NCBI GenBank assembly: GCA_028870845.1 | Contig: JAGWOR010000019.1 | Span: 1 to 48,056, forward strand | Origin: Gammaproteobacteria bacterium | GTDB taxonomy: Bacteria; Pseudomonadota; Gammaproteobacteria; Natronospirales; REEB76 | Direction of reading: 5' to 3' | Length of the DNA: 48,056 nt | In this document: positions 25,570-33,991 of the stretch, one piece after another | Layout of the letters: each line of letters begins with the position of its first letter | Position numbering within the stretch: position 1 is the stretch's first letter | The notes under the pieces: generated by a model | Told to the model about the DNA's origin: nothing | The model's database searches: none | The model's input: only the letters and a program-made list of their open reading frames with translations | Position numbers and translations under genes: made by a program

Positions 25570-27977
25570 GGTCGGGCCTCGGCGGGCGGTGGAAACGAAG
25601 GTGGCGCATCGCCGGCAGCGTTGCCCCAGCGAATCTCGGGTTTTGTCCCCAGTATGAAGTTCAGACGTCCGCCGCGGGTTGCGAATTCAGTCGCCAGCCA
25701 GGGACGACTCCAAGGCTTGCCGTTCAGGCGTAAGGCCTGTACGTAAAACCTATCCGCATCGGCATCCGGTGCGTTGATCACCACGTTTCCATGGCGGCGC
25801 TGCACCACCACGTGAGGGAACAGCGGGCTCGCCAGCAGCAAGTCGGCGCGGCCGGGAATTTCCGGATACAGGCCCAATGCCGCCCACACATACCAGGACG
25901 ACATTTCGCCCAGATCGTCGTTGCCGGGAATGCCGCCGGGCGTGTCCAGCCATAGCGTATTCACCGCGGTGCGTACGGTCTGCTGGGTTTTCCAGGGTTC
26001 CCCGGCGTAGTCATACAGCCACGGTGTGGCCACCGAAGGTTCGTTGTCCAGTTCGGCGTGCAGCGGGCCGGCGTTGGTCAGCGCCCAGCCGCCATCCGGT
26101 TTGTGGAAAAACCCATCCAGGCGCGCGGCGGCGGTGTGCTCGCCGCCCAGCAGCCGGAACAGGCCGCGTTCATCGAAGGGCACCATCCACAAATACACCG
26201 AAGCGCTGGCTTCCACGAAACCATCCTCTGTGGAAGGCGTGAACGCCGGCCAGCTGCCGTCGGCATTGCGGTTCTGTATATATCCGCCGTTGGCGGTGGC
26301 CTTGGGATTGAACAGGTTGCGCCAGTAGCCGGCGCGCGACAGGAAATAGGAATAGTCGCTTTTCCTGCCGAGCCGCCCGGCCAGTTGCGCCAGGGCAAAG
26401 TCATCGGTGGCGTCTTCCAGGGTCTCGGCCGCGCCGCCCCAGGCATTGGATCGGGTCGCGATGTAGTGCAGCTTCAGCCACTGGTCCAGGGACGGCCGCT
26501 CGCCCACGCATTCCACGTTGCAGCCCGCGTCACTGAGGTCGTGGGCGGTGGGCACGGTGGCGGCCCGTTTCAGGGAGGCATACGCGCCGCGCAGATCGAA
26601 CCGGTGGCCGCCGAAGGCGGCGATGTCCGCCACAGCCGGGACCGAGGGATCGCCGCTCATGACGTGGGTGCCGCCGGAATTGTGCGTCCAGCGGTCCCAC
26701 TCGCCGTGATTCTGGCGCGCCTGGTTGTAGAGCGACTCGGCGAAATCGCTGCCCACCCGCGGCATCAGCCAGGTGATCAGCTGCAGTTGCGAGCGGTACA
26801 CGTCCCAGCCGGAAAAATCGGCATACTGCACCCGCTGCCGGGCATCGATGTGATGTATTTTCTGATCGAAGCCGCGGTATTCGCCATTGACGTCGCTATA
26901 GATGGTGGGTTGCAGCAGCACGTGATACAGCGCGGTGTAGAACACGTGGCGTTGCGCCAGCGTGCCGCCACTGACCGTGATGCGGGAGAGCGCCCGGTTC
27001 CAGGTTTCGAATGCGTGTTGGCGAACCCGGGCGAGGGTCATGCCTTTGGGAATCTCCGCATTCAGGTTGGCGCGCGCATCCGCCAGGCTCACATAGGAAA
27101 CGCCGACCCGCGCCACCACGTTGCTTGCCTGCTGGCCGGCAAAGCTCACCCAGGCACCGGACCCCTTATCCGGTGGCGGAAAGCCCTTGTCGCCGTAACG
27201 GGTGCCACCCCGGGCCGACAGCCCGCCGGGTGAGACTTGCGTGTCCTGCCAGGTTCCGGTGGCGGCGAACGGCTGGTTGAATGCGGCCACGAAATACAGG
27301 GTGTAGTAGCTGCGCTGGTCCAGCTTGGACAGATAGCCGCAGAAGTTGCCACTGGTGACCGATCCGGTCACCGTGCGCGTGCGCGGATCGATGCGCACGT
27401 TTGCAGCGCTGCTCCCCGCTTCCGAATCGGATGCCCGGATCAACAGGTTTGCCGGCTTGCCGGCGGGAAACGCAAACCGCGCCAGGCCGCTGCGCAGGGC
27501 CGCCGCCAGTTCCACGTCCACGCCGTTGTCCAGCCGCACGCGGTAATAGCCCGGTACCGCACGTTCCTGCCCATGGCTGAAATCACTGGCGTAGATGCGG
27601 TCGTCGTTATCCGCGGATGGCGAGCTTTTCACCGCCACGATCACCGGCATGAACGGCACATCGCCGCTGGCGCCGCGGCAGCCGGTGCCGGACAGATGGG
27701 TGAGGCTGAAGCCGCGGATGCGGGTGGCGTGGTATTGATAGCCGCCGGGCGCGGCCACATGGTTGTGCTGGCCGCGGGTATTTTCCGGGCTCCACTGCAG
27801 CATGCCGAATGGCAGGCTGGCGCCGGGAAAGGTGTTGCCGCCGTTGGCAGTGCCGATGAAAGGGTTTACCCACGCGGCGGGCGAATCGGGATGATTCCGG
27901 GCCAGGGTGGTGGCTGTGCAGAACGCGAGCGTGACCAGCAACGTCAGGTCGTGGACGAAGTGTTTGCGGCTTGGCAT
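25566..27977 (-). CDS. Glycoside hydrolase family 92 alpha-mannosidase, secreted (first copy)
   Basis: 803 residues from the ATG at 27977, which has AAGGGG about 8 bases upstream; an ATG at 27983 lies too close to that site. The open frame runs further upstream into the isomerase gene but is not coding there. A signal peptide is present (residues 1-25). GH92 features: NPFIGTANGGNTFPGASLPF near the mature N-terminus, the proposed general acid Glu646 in DNEPSVATPWLYDYAGEPW, and the base pair Asp687/Asp688 in PGNDDLGEMSSWYVW. Members are calcium-dependent, inverting exo-alpha-mannosidases. The residues after NEPS (VATPW) differ from the second copy (HHIAY), suggesting another linkage preference. 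It is preceded by 91 non-coding bases. Confidence 0.94.
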   Translation of the reverse strand: MPSRKHFVHDLTLLVTLAFCTATTLARNHPDSPAAWVNPFIGTANGGNTFPGASLPFGMLQWSPENTRGQHNHVAAPGGYQYHATRIRGFSLTHLSGTGCRGASGDVPFMPVIVAVKSSPSADNDDRIYASDFSHGQERAVPGYYRVRLDNGVDVELAAALRSGLARFAFPAGKPANLLIRASDSEAGSSAANVRIDPRTRTVTGSVTSGNFCGYLSKLDQRSYYTLYFVAAFNQPFAATGTWQDTQVSPGGLSARGGTRYGDKGFPPPDKGSGAWVSFAGQQASNVVARVGVSYVSLADARANLNAEIPKGMTLARVRQHAFETWNRALSRITVSGGTLAQRHVFYTALYHVLLQPTIYSDVNGEYRGFDQKIHHIDARQRVQYADFSGWDVYRSQLQLITWLMPRVGSDFAESLYNQARQNHGEWDRWTHNSGGTHVMSGDPSVPAVADIAAFGGHRFDLRGAYASLKRAATVPTAHDLSDAGCNVECVGERPSLDQWLKLHYIATRSNAWGGAAETLEDATDDFALAQLAGRLGRKSDYSYFLSRAGYWRNLFNPKATANGGYIQNRNADGSWPAFTPSTEDGFVEASASVYLWMVPFDERGLFRLLGGEHTAAARLDGFFHKPDGGWALTNAGPLHAELDNEPSVATPWLYDYAGEPWKTQQTVRTAVNTLWLDTPGGIPGNDDLGEMSSWYVWAALGLYPEIPGRADLLLASPLFPHVVVQRRHGNVVINAPDADADRFYVQALRLNGKPWSRPWLATEFATRGGRLNFILGTKPEIRWGNAAGDAPPSFPPPAEARP

Positions 27978-28068
27978 GGACATTTCCCCTTCACTGAAAT
28001 GTTTTAAAAGTCCAGGATCACTGTGCGGTTTTTTGCCGGTAAAAATCCCGGAGAACCGATGATAGCTA
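27978..28068. other. Gap between isomerase and GH92 genes
   Basis: 91 bases, the only sizeable gap within the minus-strand mannoside genes. It holds the GH92 ribosome binding site (AAGGGG at about 27988). It could hold a second promoter. I could not identify clear -35 and -10 boxes, and there is no obvious terminator. Confidence 0.4.
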
Positions 28069-29253
28069 CTAAGTGGTTTGCATTTTGAGAACTTCGTAAC
28101 AGGCCCCCATGGTGTGGTAATCCACTTTGCCTGCAGGACTTTTTTCATCACTGTATTTGCGGTTTTCCCGGTCCAGGATGCGGTACCAGGCGCCGTATTT
28201 ATGATCGACAAAATGCTGCCACGCATAGGACCAGATCCGGTCATACCAGGACCAGTATTTTGGTTCGCCGCTGCGCACCGCCAGCAGTGCTGCGGCCGCG
28301 AGAGATTCGGCCTGTACCCAGAAATATTTGTCCGTGTCGCAGGGCCGGCCTTGCGGGTCGAAACCGTAATACAGGCCGCCGAATTCCGTATCCCAACCGC
28401 GCATGATGGCGGTATCGAACAGCTGGCGTGCCCGCGGCAGCAGCCAGGATTGCGGATGGTGCCGCTCCAGAATCAGCAGCAGTTTGGCCCATTCGGCCTG
28501 GTGGCCCGTCTGGAAACCCCAGGGACGGAACAGGTGTCTGGGGTTGTCGCGGTTGTAGTTCCAGTCTGGTTGCCAGTGACGGTCGTAATGTTCCCAAACC
28601 AGGCCAGCGGCCATCTGCGCCTGCCGCCTTGTCATGTGATCCGCCAGCACTGAGGCGCGCTTTAGGAACTGCGGTTCGCCGCTGGCCTCGAAGGCGGAGA
28701 GCATGGCTTCGCACATGTGCATGTTGGCGTTCTGGCCGCGGTAATCCGTGAACACCCAGTCGGGCGAGGCTTCGTCGCGGTACAGACCGGCTTCGGCATC
28801 CCAGAAACGTTTCTCCAGCAGCGACCAGGTTTCATCCATCCAGCCGGCGGCTTCCGCCACGCCGGCTTTGTATGCACAGGCGTAAGCCAGCAGTACAAAA
28901 GCCACACCGTAGCAGTGGTTGGTGCGGTCCTCGGCTTTGCCATCGCGGATGGTCCAGGCATAGCCGCCAGTGCCGGCATCCCGGTGCACTTCCCGCAGGT
29001 AGCGTACGCCGTGACGCACCGCCTCCAGATAGGTCGGATCGCCGAATTCGAGGTAGCCCATGGCATAGTTGAAGACGAAGCGTGTACTGCTCACCAGATG
29101 CCGGTGGTTGGCATCATAGATTGCCCCGTCGTCCTTGAAGTATTGATAGAAACCGCCCTTGGGATCCACGGCGCGCGGATGATAGAACCCCATGGTGTGG
29201 GCGATGTGTGCGCGCAGGAATTCCGGTGAGCGGAAATCCGGTTGCCGGTTCAC
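28069..29253 (-). CDS. AGE-family sugar isomerase/epimerase, probably mannose isomerase
   Basis: 394 residues, no signal peptide, so cytoplasmic. It has the (alpha/alpha)6-barrel sequence pattern of N-acylglucosamine 2-epimerase relatives: GGFYQYFKDDG, STRFVFNYAMGY, GGYAWTIRDG, NHCYGVAFVLLAYACAYK, NANMHMCEAMLSAFEA and GFQTGHQAEWAKLLLIL. The family contains N-acylglucosamine 2-epimerase, cellobiose epimerase, YihS-type aldose-ketose isomerase and D-mannose isomerase. The start overlaps the fructokinase stop by 4 bases (ATGA). Next to that kinase and three mannosidase genes, mannose to fructose is the best guess, but the exact substrate is an inference. Confidence 0.85.
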   Translation of the reverse strand: MNRQPDFRSPEFLRAHIAHTMGFYHPRAVDPKGGFYQYFKDDGAIYDANHRHLVSSTRFVFNYAMGYLEFGDPTYLEAVRHGVRYLREVHRDAGTGGYAWTIRDGKAEDRTNHCYGVAFVLLAYACAYKAGVAEAAGWMDETWSLLEKRFWDAEAGLYRDEASPDWVFTDYRGQNANMHMCEAMLSAFEASGEPQFLKRASVLADHMTRRQAQMAAGLVWEHYDRHWQPDWNYNRDNPRHLFRPWGFQTGHQAEWAKLLLILERHHPQSWLLPRARQLFDTAIMRGWDTEFGGLYYGFDPQGRPCDTDKYFWVQAESLAAAALLAVRSGEPKYWSWYDRIWSYAWQHFVDHKYGAWYRILDRENRKYSDEKSPAGKVDYHTMGACYEVLKMQTT

Positions 29254-30230
29254 GGATGTGCCTGCAGGAATTGCTGCACCTCGGCCAAGGTTGGCATGGC
29301 CCGGAAGGCGCCGTGGCGTGTGACAGCCAGCGCGCCGCAGGCGGATGCGAAGCGCAGTGCTGACTGCATGCGCGCTTGATCCTGCAGCAGGGCAACCAGA
29401 TTGGAAGCGTTCACGCCTTCGCGCACCAGCCAGCTCAGCAGGCCGCCCACGAATGCATCCCCGGCGGCGGTGGTGTTGACGACCTGCACGTTGAATACCG
29501 GCAATCTATCCTGCGAATGGCGCGTGAAATAGCGGATGGGTCCGGCGCCCTGGGTGACCCAACACCAGCGGGTGCGGCCTTTCCACAGCTCTTTCAAAGC
29601 GCCTGCTTCCCCCTCCAATGGCTCGGCGAGAAACGCCAGTTCCGTGGCGCTGAGCTTTACCAGCTCCGCCTCCTGCAGTGCCCGCCAGATCCATGGGCGC
29701 GGATCCGCCGTCCCGGTCCAGAGATTCAGGCGCAGGTTCATGTCAAAACTCACCAGGGCGCCGGCCTGATGGGCGCGCTGCATGCCTTCCAGGGTGGCCC
29801 CGGCGATCCCCGGTTCGGTCAGGCTGTTGGAGCAGGCATGGAATATGGCCGCGTCCTTGAAACAGGCATCCTGAAAGTGTTCAGGCCGGAACAGCAGATC
29901 CGCCGACGGCGGCCGGTAAAAACTGAACTGGCGCTCGCCGTGCGCGTCCAGGGAAACGAAAGCCAGCGCGGTGTTGGCCCGGTCAGTGCGCAGCAGGTAG
30001 TCGGTGATCACGCCCGCCGCATTCAGACTGTGCAGCAGGAAATCACCGAACATGTCCTGGCCCAGCATGCCGACGAACGCCGCGGGTGTGCCCAGTTTCG
30101 CTGCGGCTACCGCCACGTTGGCCGGCGCGCCGCCGGCGTGCTGCACGAAGCGCCCGGGTGTGTCGGATTTCAGCTCCACTTCAGCCAGAAAATCGATCAG
30201 GGCTTCGCCGAAACTGATAATGCTAGGCAT
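29250..30230 (-). CDS. PfkB-family carbohydrate kinase, probably fructokinase
   Basis: 326 residues. Ribokinase-family signatures are present: the N-terminal GEALIDFLAE, signature 1 HAGGAPANVAVAAAKLG (about residues 31-47), and signature 2 NTTAAGDAFVGGLL, whose Asp is the catalytic base. The N-terminus most resembles fructokinases. It would convert fructose made by the neighbouring isomerase to fructose-6-phosphate. Its ATG overlaps the transporter stop by 8 bases, and the end overlaps the isomerase start by 4. Confidence 0.9.
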   Translation of the reverse strand: MPSIISFGEALIDFLAEVELKSDTPGRFVQHAGGAPANVAVAAAKLGTPAAFVGMLGQDMFGDFLLHSLNAAGVITDYLLRTDRANTALAFVSLDAHGERQFSFYRPPSADLLFRPEHFQDACFKDAAIFHACSNSLTEPGIAGATLEGMQRAHQAGALVSFDMNLRLNLWTGTADPRPWIWRALQEAELVKLSATELAFLAEPLEGEAGALKELWKGRTRWCWVTQGAGPIRYFTRHSQDRLPVFNVQVVNTTAAGDAFVGGLLSWLVREGVNASNLVALLQDQARMQSALRFASACGALAVTRHGAFRAMPTLAEVQQFLQAHP

Positions 30231-31506
30231 GTGGACCTGGCTCAGATTGAGTTACCAGTGGCGACTGCAAGTCCAGACGCGAACCCTTGAAGCCATAAAA
30301 CACTATATAAAGATAACCAAGCAGCGGCAGGATGAAGGCATGCTGCACGCCGATATGATCCGCCAGCATTCCCTGCAGCTCGGGAATGACGGCGCCACCC
30401 ACGATGGCCATGACCAGCAGACTGGAGGCGCGCCCGGTCAGTGGCCCGAGTTTTTCTATGCTGATGGTAAAGATGTTGGGAAACATGATGGAATTGAACA
30501 GTCCAATGCCCACCACGCTCCAGACCGCCAGCATTCCCCGGGACAGCATCGTAGTGATAACCAGCAAGGCGGCCACGCAGGCGGACAGATACAGCAACTT
30601 GCGCGAATCGATGCGCTGCAGCAGCGCCGAACCGATGAAGCGACCCAGCATGGCGCCGCCCCAATACAGCGAAACAAAACCCGCCGCGCGTATTTGCGGC
30701 ATGTCGCCGATTGCCGGAAGGGATATGTAGTTGATCATGAAGCTGCCGATGGATACTTCGGCGCCCACATACAGGAAGATTGCGGCCACACCGAGACGCA
30801 GATGTCGGTGCTGCAGCACTTCGCGGAATGGGTGTCTGGTTTGAGGCGCATGTTTTTCCGCTGCATCAATAACCGGCAGGTGGAACAGATAGACGATCGC
30901 CGCCAGCGCAAACAGGGTGATGGCAATACCGATATAAGGGCCTTGTACGAGGCGCGCCTGGTGTAACTGATAGGCCAGGCGATGCGCCGCATCCAGCCTG
31001 GCCAAAGCCGCCGCGCTGAGTACAGTGCCCGAGAGGATGATCAGTCCGCCGAGCTTTGGCGCCAGCGTGGTACCGAGGGAATTGAAGGCTTGCGACAGAT
31101 TCAGCCGGCTGGAGGCGCCGCGCGGCGCACCCAACAGGGCCACATAGGGGTTCGCTGCCACCTGCAGCAGCGTGATGCCGCTGGCCAGGACAAAGAACGC
31201 GGCCAGAAAAACCCCATACGATGGAATCGCGGCGGCAGGATAAAACAGCAGCGCGCCAAGCCCGGTCACGCCCAGGCCGATAATGATGCTGTTTTTGTAA
31301 CCCACCAGCGAAACCACCTTGCCCGAGGGCAGGGACATCAGGAAATAGGCACCGAAGAAGGTGAACTGAATCAACATGATCTGCGCGTAGTTCAGTGAAA
31401 ACACCGACTTCAAGTGCGGCACCAGCACGTCATTGAGCACGGTAATGAAGCCCCACATGAAGAACACGGCGGTGACCACGCCGAAGGCCAGTCGGTTTTT
31501 ATTCAT
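30223..31506 (-). CDS. MFS sugar transporter of the fucose/glucose-galactose (FHS) family
   Basis: 427 residues from the ATG at 31506 (MNKNRLAFGVVTAVFFMWGF); a longer frame to 31686 runs through the promoter region and into the divergent gene. The product is very hydrophobic, with about 12 membrane helices. FFMWGFITVLNDVLVPHLK is typical of FucP/GluP-like proton symporters, as is LQVAANPYVALLG. First gene of the minus-strand mannoside operon. The likely cargo is the mannose released by the GH47 and GH92 enzymes, inferred from context only. Confidence 0.9.
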   Translation of the reverse strand: MNKNRLAFGVVTAVFFMWGFITVLNDVLVPHLKSVFSLNYAQIMLIQFTFFGAYFLMSLPSGKVVSLVGYKNSIIIGLGVTGLGALLFYPAAAIPSYGVFLAAFFVLASGITLLQVAANPYVALLGAPRGASSRLNLSQAFNSLGTTLAPKLGGLIILSGTVLSAAALARLDAAHRLAYQLHQARLVQGPYIGIAITLFALAAIVYLFHLPVIDAAEKHAPQTRHPFREVLQHRHLRLGVAAIFLYVGAEVSIGSFMINYISLPAIGDMPQIRAAGFVSLYWGGAMLGRFIGSALLQRIDSRKLLYLSACVAALLVITTMLSRGMLAVWSVVGIGLFNSIMFPNIFTISIEKLGPLTGRASSLLVMAIVGGAVIPELQGMLADHIGVQHAFILPLLGYLYIVFYGFKGSRLDLQSPLVTQSEPGPHA

Positions 31507-31624
31507 GGCGCCCAGGGTTCCGGTGTATGGCTGAAGGCGGGTCTGAGAAACCCGCTGCACTATATTATGATTAGCCAGGCTTTCAAACCATCGCCGGGAT
31601 GCGCAAGCTACAGGGGGCTTCGTC
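31507..31624. promoter_or_regulatory. Divergent promoter region of the mannoside locus, with inverted repeat
   Basis: 118 bases between the transporter (-) and the second GH92 gene (+). It contains a perfect inverted repeat GCGGGT-N7-ACCCGC (31537-31555), which could be an operator or a hairpin in the transporter 5' leader. Next to it is an A/T-rich stretch TATATTATGATT (31561-31572) offering -10-like boxes in both directions. I could not assign matching -35 boxes. A GGGGG run at about 31614 precedes the GH92 start. The layout suggests one shared regulator for both sides; no regulator gene is nearby. Confidence 0.5.
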
Positions 31625-33973
31625 ATGCAGATGCGTAGTTTTCGTCCAGCCGTGACCGGCATGGCCATGCTGATTACTCTGGCCATGTCGCCGGTTTATG
31701 CCGCCCATACCGCCAACAAGGCCTACGATTCCGTGGATCCCTTCATCGGCACCGCCGGCGGCGGGCATACTTTTCCGGGCGCCACCGTGCCCTTCGGCAT
31801 GGTGCAGGTGAGTCCCGATACCCAGATTCTGGATTTCCACAAGAGCTACGGCTGGGCGGCCGGCTACCGCTACGAGGACAAGACCATCCTGGGGTTTTCC
31901 CAGACACATTTCTCCGGCACCGGCCACTCGGACCTGGGCGACGTGCTGTTGATGCCCATTGCCGGCCAGGTGCGGCTGGATCCGGGTGAAATCGACAAGC
32001 CGGACAGCGGCTACCGCTCGCGCTTCAGCCACAACGGTGAAATCGCACAGCCGGGATATTACGCGGTGACGCTCTCGGATTACGGCATCCGGGTGGAACT
32101 GACCGCCACCCGGCGCGTGGGTTTGGAACGCTACCATTTCCCCACGGACAAACCCGCGCACGTGCTGGTGGATCTGCGTTCCAGCATTTACAACTATCCG
32201 GGCAAGGTGCTGTGGTCGCGCATCCGCATACGCAGCGACGGCACGGTCACCGGCTACCGCATCACCCGCGGCTGGGCGCCGGGACGGCAGCTGTATTTCG
32301 CCATGCGCTTTTCACGGCCCATGACCGGCCACGAACTGTATGACCGGGAAGCCCCCCTTGATTACAAAGGTTTTGCGCCACCCGCCGCCAACGACCCTGC
32401 CGAACGCGCCCAGATCCTGGGCCGCGGCCTGGTGGGCGTGTTCGATTTCGGCTTGCTCAAAGATCCGGTGCTGCTGGTGAAGGTGTCCATATCGCCGGTG
32501 AGCGAAGACAACGCCATGGAGAACCTGGACAAGGAAATGCCCGGCTGGAATTTTGACGCCACCCGCACGGCGGCGCGTGCCGCCTGGACCCGGGCTTTGT
32601 CGATATTCAACGTGGACGCTTCGCCCGGTATGCAGAAGAGTTTCTATACCGCGCTCTACCACACCATGATTGCGCCCAACCTGTCCATGGACGTGGACGG
32701 CCGCTACCGGGGACCCGACAACGCCGTGCATAAAGCCAAAGGCTTCGATTTCTATTCCACCCTATCCTTGTGGGACACCTTCCGCGCCGAACATCCGCTG
32801 CTGACATTGATCCAACCGCCGCGGCGCACCGATGACTTCATCCGCTCCTTCATGGCTTTCCAGCATGAAAGTCCCTACGGCATGCTGCCGGTGTGGTCGT
32901 TCCAGGGGCTGGAGACCTGGTGCATGATCGGCTATCACGCGGTGGCGGTGATCGCCGACGCCTATATGAAAGGCATCCGTGGCTATTCCGCCGATGAAGC
33001 ACTCAAGGCCATGGTGGCTACTGCCACCTATGGGCCCTACGGCGGACTCAAGTACTACATCAAGCTGGGCTACGTGCCCATCGACAAGGAACCGGAGGCC
33101 GCCTCCAAGACCCTGGAATACGCCTTCGACGACTGGACCATCGCGCGCATGGCCCAGGCCATGGGGCGGAAAAAAACCGCTGCCGAGTTCTACAAGCGCG
33201 CCGGTTACTGGCGCAACGAATTCGATCCCAAGACCGGTTTTGCGCGCGCGCGCTTAAGCACCGGCCAGTTCCGCACGCCCTTCGATCCGGCGGCCGCCGG
33301 CTACGGCAGCGATTACACCGAGGGTGACGCCTGGCAGTATTCCTGGTACGAGCCCCAGGACATCGGCGGGCTGATCCATGAATTAGGCGGCGACCAGGGG
33401 CTGATCCAAAAACTCAACGCGGTGTTCGATACCAAGGTGAATCCCAAGGAATTCGCCAACGTGGAGGACATCACCGGACTGATCGGCTACTACGCCCACG
33501 GCAACGAACCCAGCCACCACATCGCCTATTTATATGATTACGCCGGCGAACCGTGGATGACCCAGCAGCGCCTGAAGCAGATCATGGACAGCCAGTACGC
33601 GCCCACACCCGACGGCCTGGTGGGCAACGATGACTGCGGCCAGATGTCCGCCTGGTTCATATTCACGGCGCTGGGCTTCTATCCGGTGGCGCCAGCCAGC
33701 AATGAATATGTGATCGGCCGGCCGTTCGTGAAGCGCGCGGTGCTGAGGCTGCCCAACGGCCGGCGTTTCACGGTGATCGCGGAAAAGCTGGATGCAGCCG
33801 ATCCCTACGTGGGCTCGGTGAGCCTGGACGGCAGACCGCTGAATCGCGTCTACCTCCGGCAGAAGGACATCATGGACGGCGGTGTATTGCGCTTCGTCAT
33901 GCAGGCCCAGCCCAACAGGCATTGGGGCATTTCACCCGCGGAACGACCCTATTCCATGAGCCCTTATAAATGA
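31625..33973 (+). CDS. Glycoside hydrolase family 92 alpha-mannosidase, secreted (second copy)
   Basis: 782 residues with a signal peptide, probable cut after MSPVYAA (about residue 27). GH92 features: DPFIGTAGGGHTFPGATVPF near the mature N-terminus, FSQTHFSGTGHSDLGD, the proposed general acid Glu628 in HGNEPSHHIAYLYDYAGEPW, and Asp669/Asp670 in GNDDCGQMSAWFIF. The HGNEPSHH form is the one I associate with Bacteroides alpha-1,2-mannosidases of this family. It is transcribed away from the rest of the locus. It differs clearly from the first copy throughout, so this is not a recent duplication. No lipobox is evident; it is probably periplasmic or secreted. Confidence 0.95.
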   Translation: MQMRSFRPAVTGMAMLITLAMSPVYAAHTANKAYDSVDPFIGTAGGGHTFPGATVPFGMVQVSPDTQILDFHKSYGWAAGYRYEDKTILGFSQTHFSGTGHSDLGDVLLMPIAGQVRLDPGEIDKPDSGYRSRFSHNGEIAQPGYYAVTLSDYGIRVELTATRRVGLERYHFPTDKPAHVLVDLRSSIYNYPGKVLWSRIRIRSDGTVTGYRITRGWAPGRQLYFAMRFSRPMTGHELYDREAPLDYKGFAPPAANDPAERAQILGRGLVGVFDFGLLKDPVLLVKVSISPVSEDNAMENLDKEMPGWNFDATRTAARAAWTRALSIFNVDASPGMQKSFYTALYHTMIAPNLSMDVDGRYRGPDNAVHKAKGFDFYSTLSLWDTFRAEHPLLTLIQPPRRTDDFIRSFMAFQHESPYGMLPVWSFQGLETWCMIGYHAVAVIADAYMKGIRGYSADEALKAMVATATYGPYGGLKYYIKLGYVPIDKEPEAASKTLEYAFDDWTIARMAQAMGRKKTAAEFYKRAGYWRNEFDPKTGFARARLSTGQFRTPFDPAAAGYGSDYTEGDAWQYSWYEPQDIGGLIHELGGDQGLIQKLNAVFDTKVNPKEFANVEDITGLIGYYAHGNEPSHHIAYLYDYAGEPWMTQQRLKQIMDSQYAPTPDGLVGNDDCGQMSAWFIFTALGFYPVAPASNEYVIGRPFVKRAVLRLPNGRRFTVIAEKLDAADPYVGSVSLDGRPLNRVYLRQKDIMDGGVLRFVMQAQPNRHWGISPAERPYSMSPYK

Positions 33974-33991
33974 GGTGAGTGGAACTGGCGG

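Noticed and set aside
26058-27233. 391-codon open frame on the plus strand opposite the first GH92
   Set aside because: The GH92 frame keeps its signatures throughout; this frame has no recognisable domain or ribosome binding site.
27237-28007. 256-codon open frame on the plus strand over the GH92 N-terminus
   Set aside because: Shadow of the GH92 gene, with no family resemblance.
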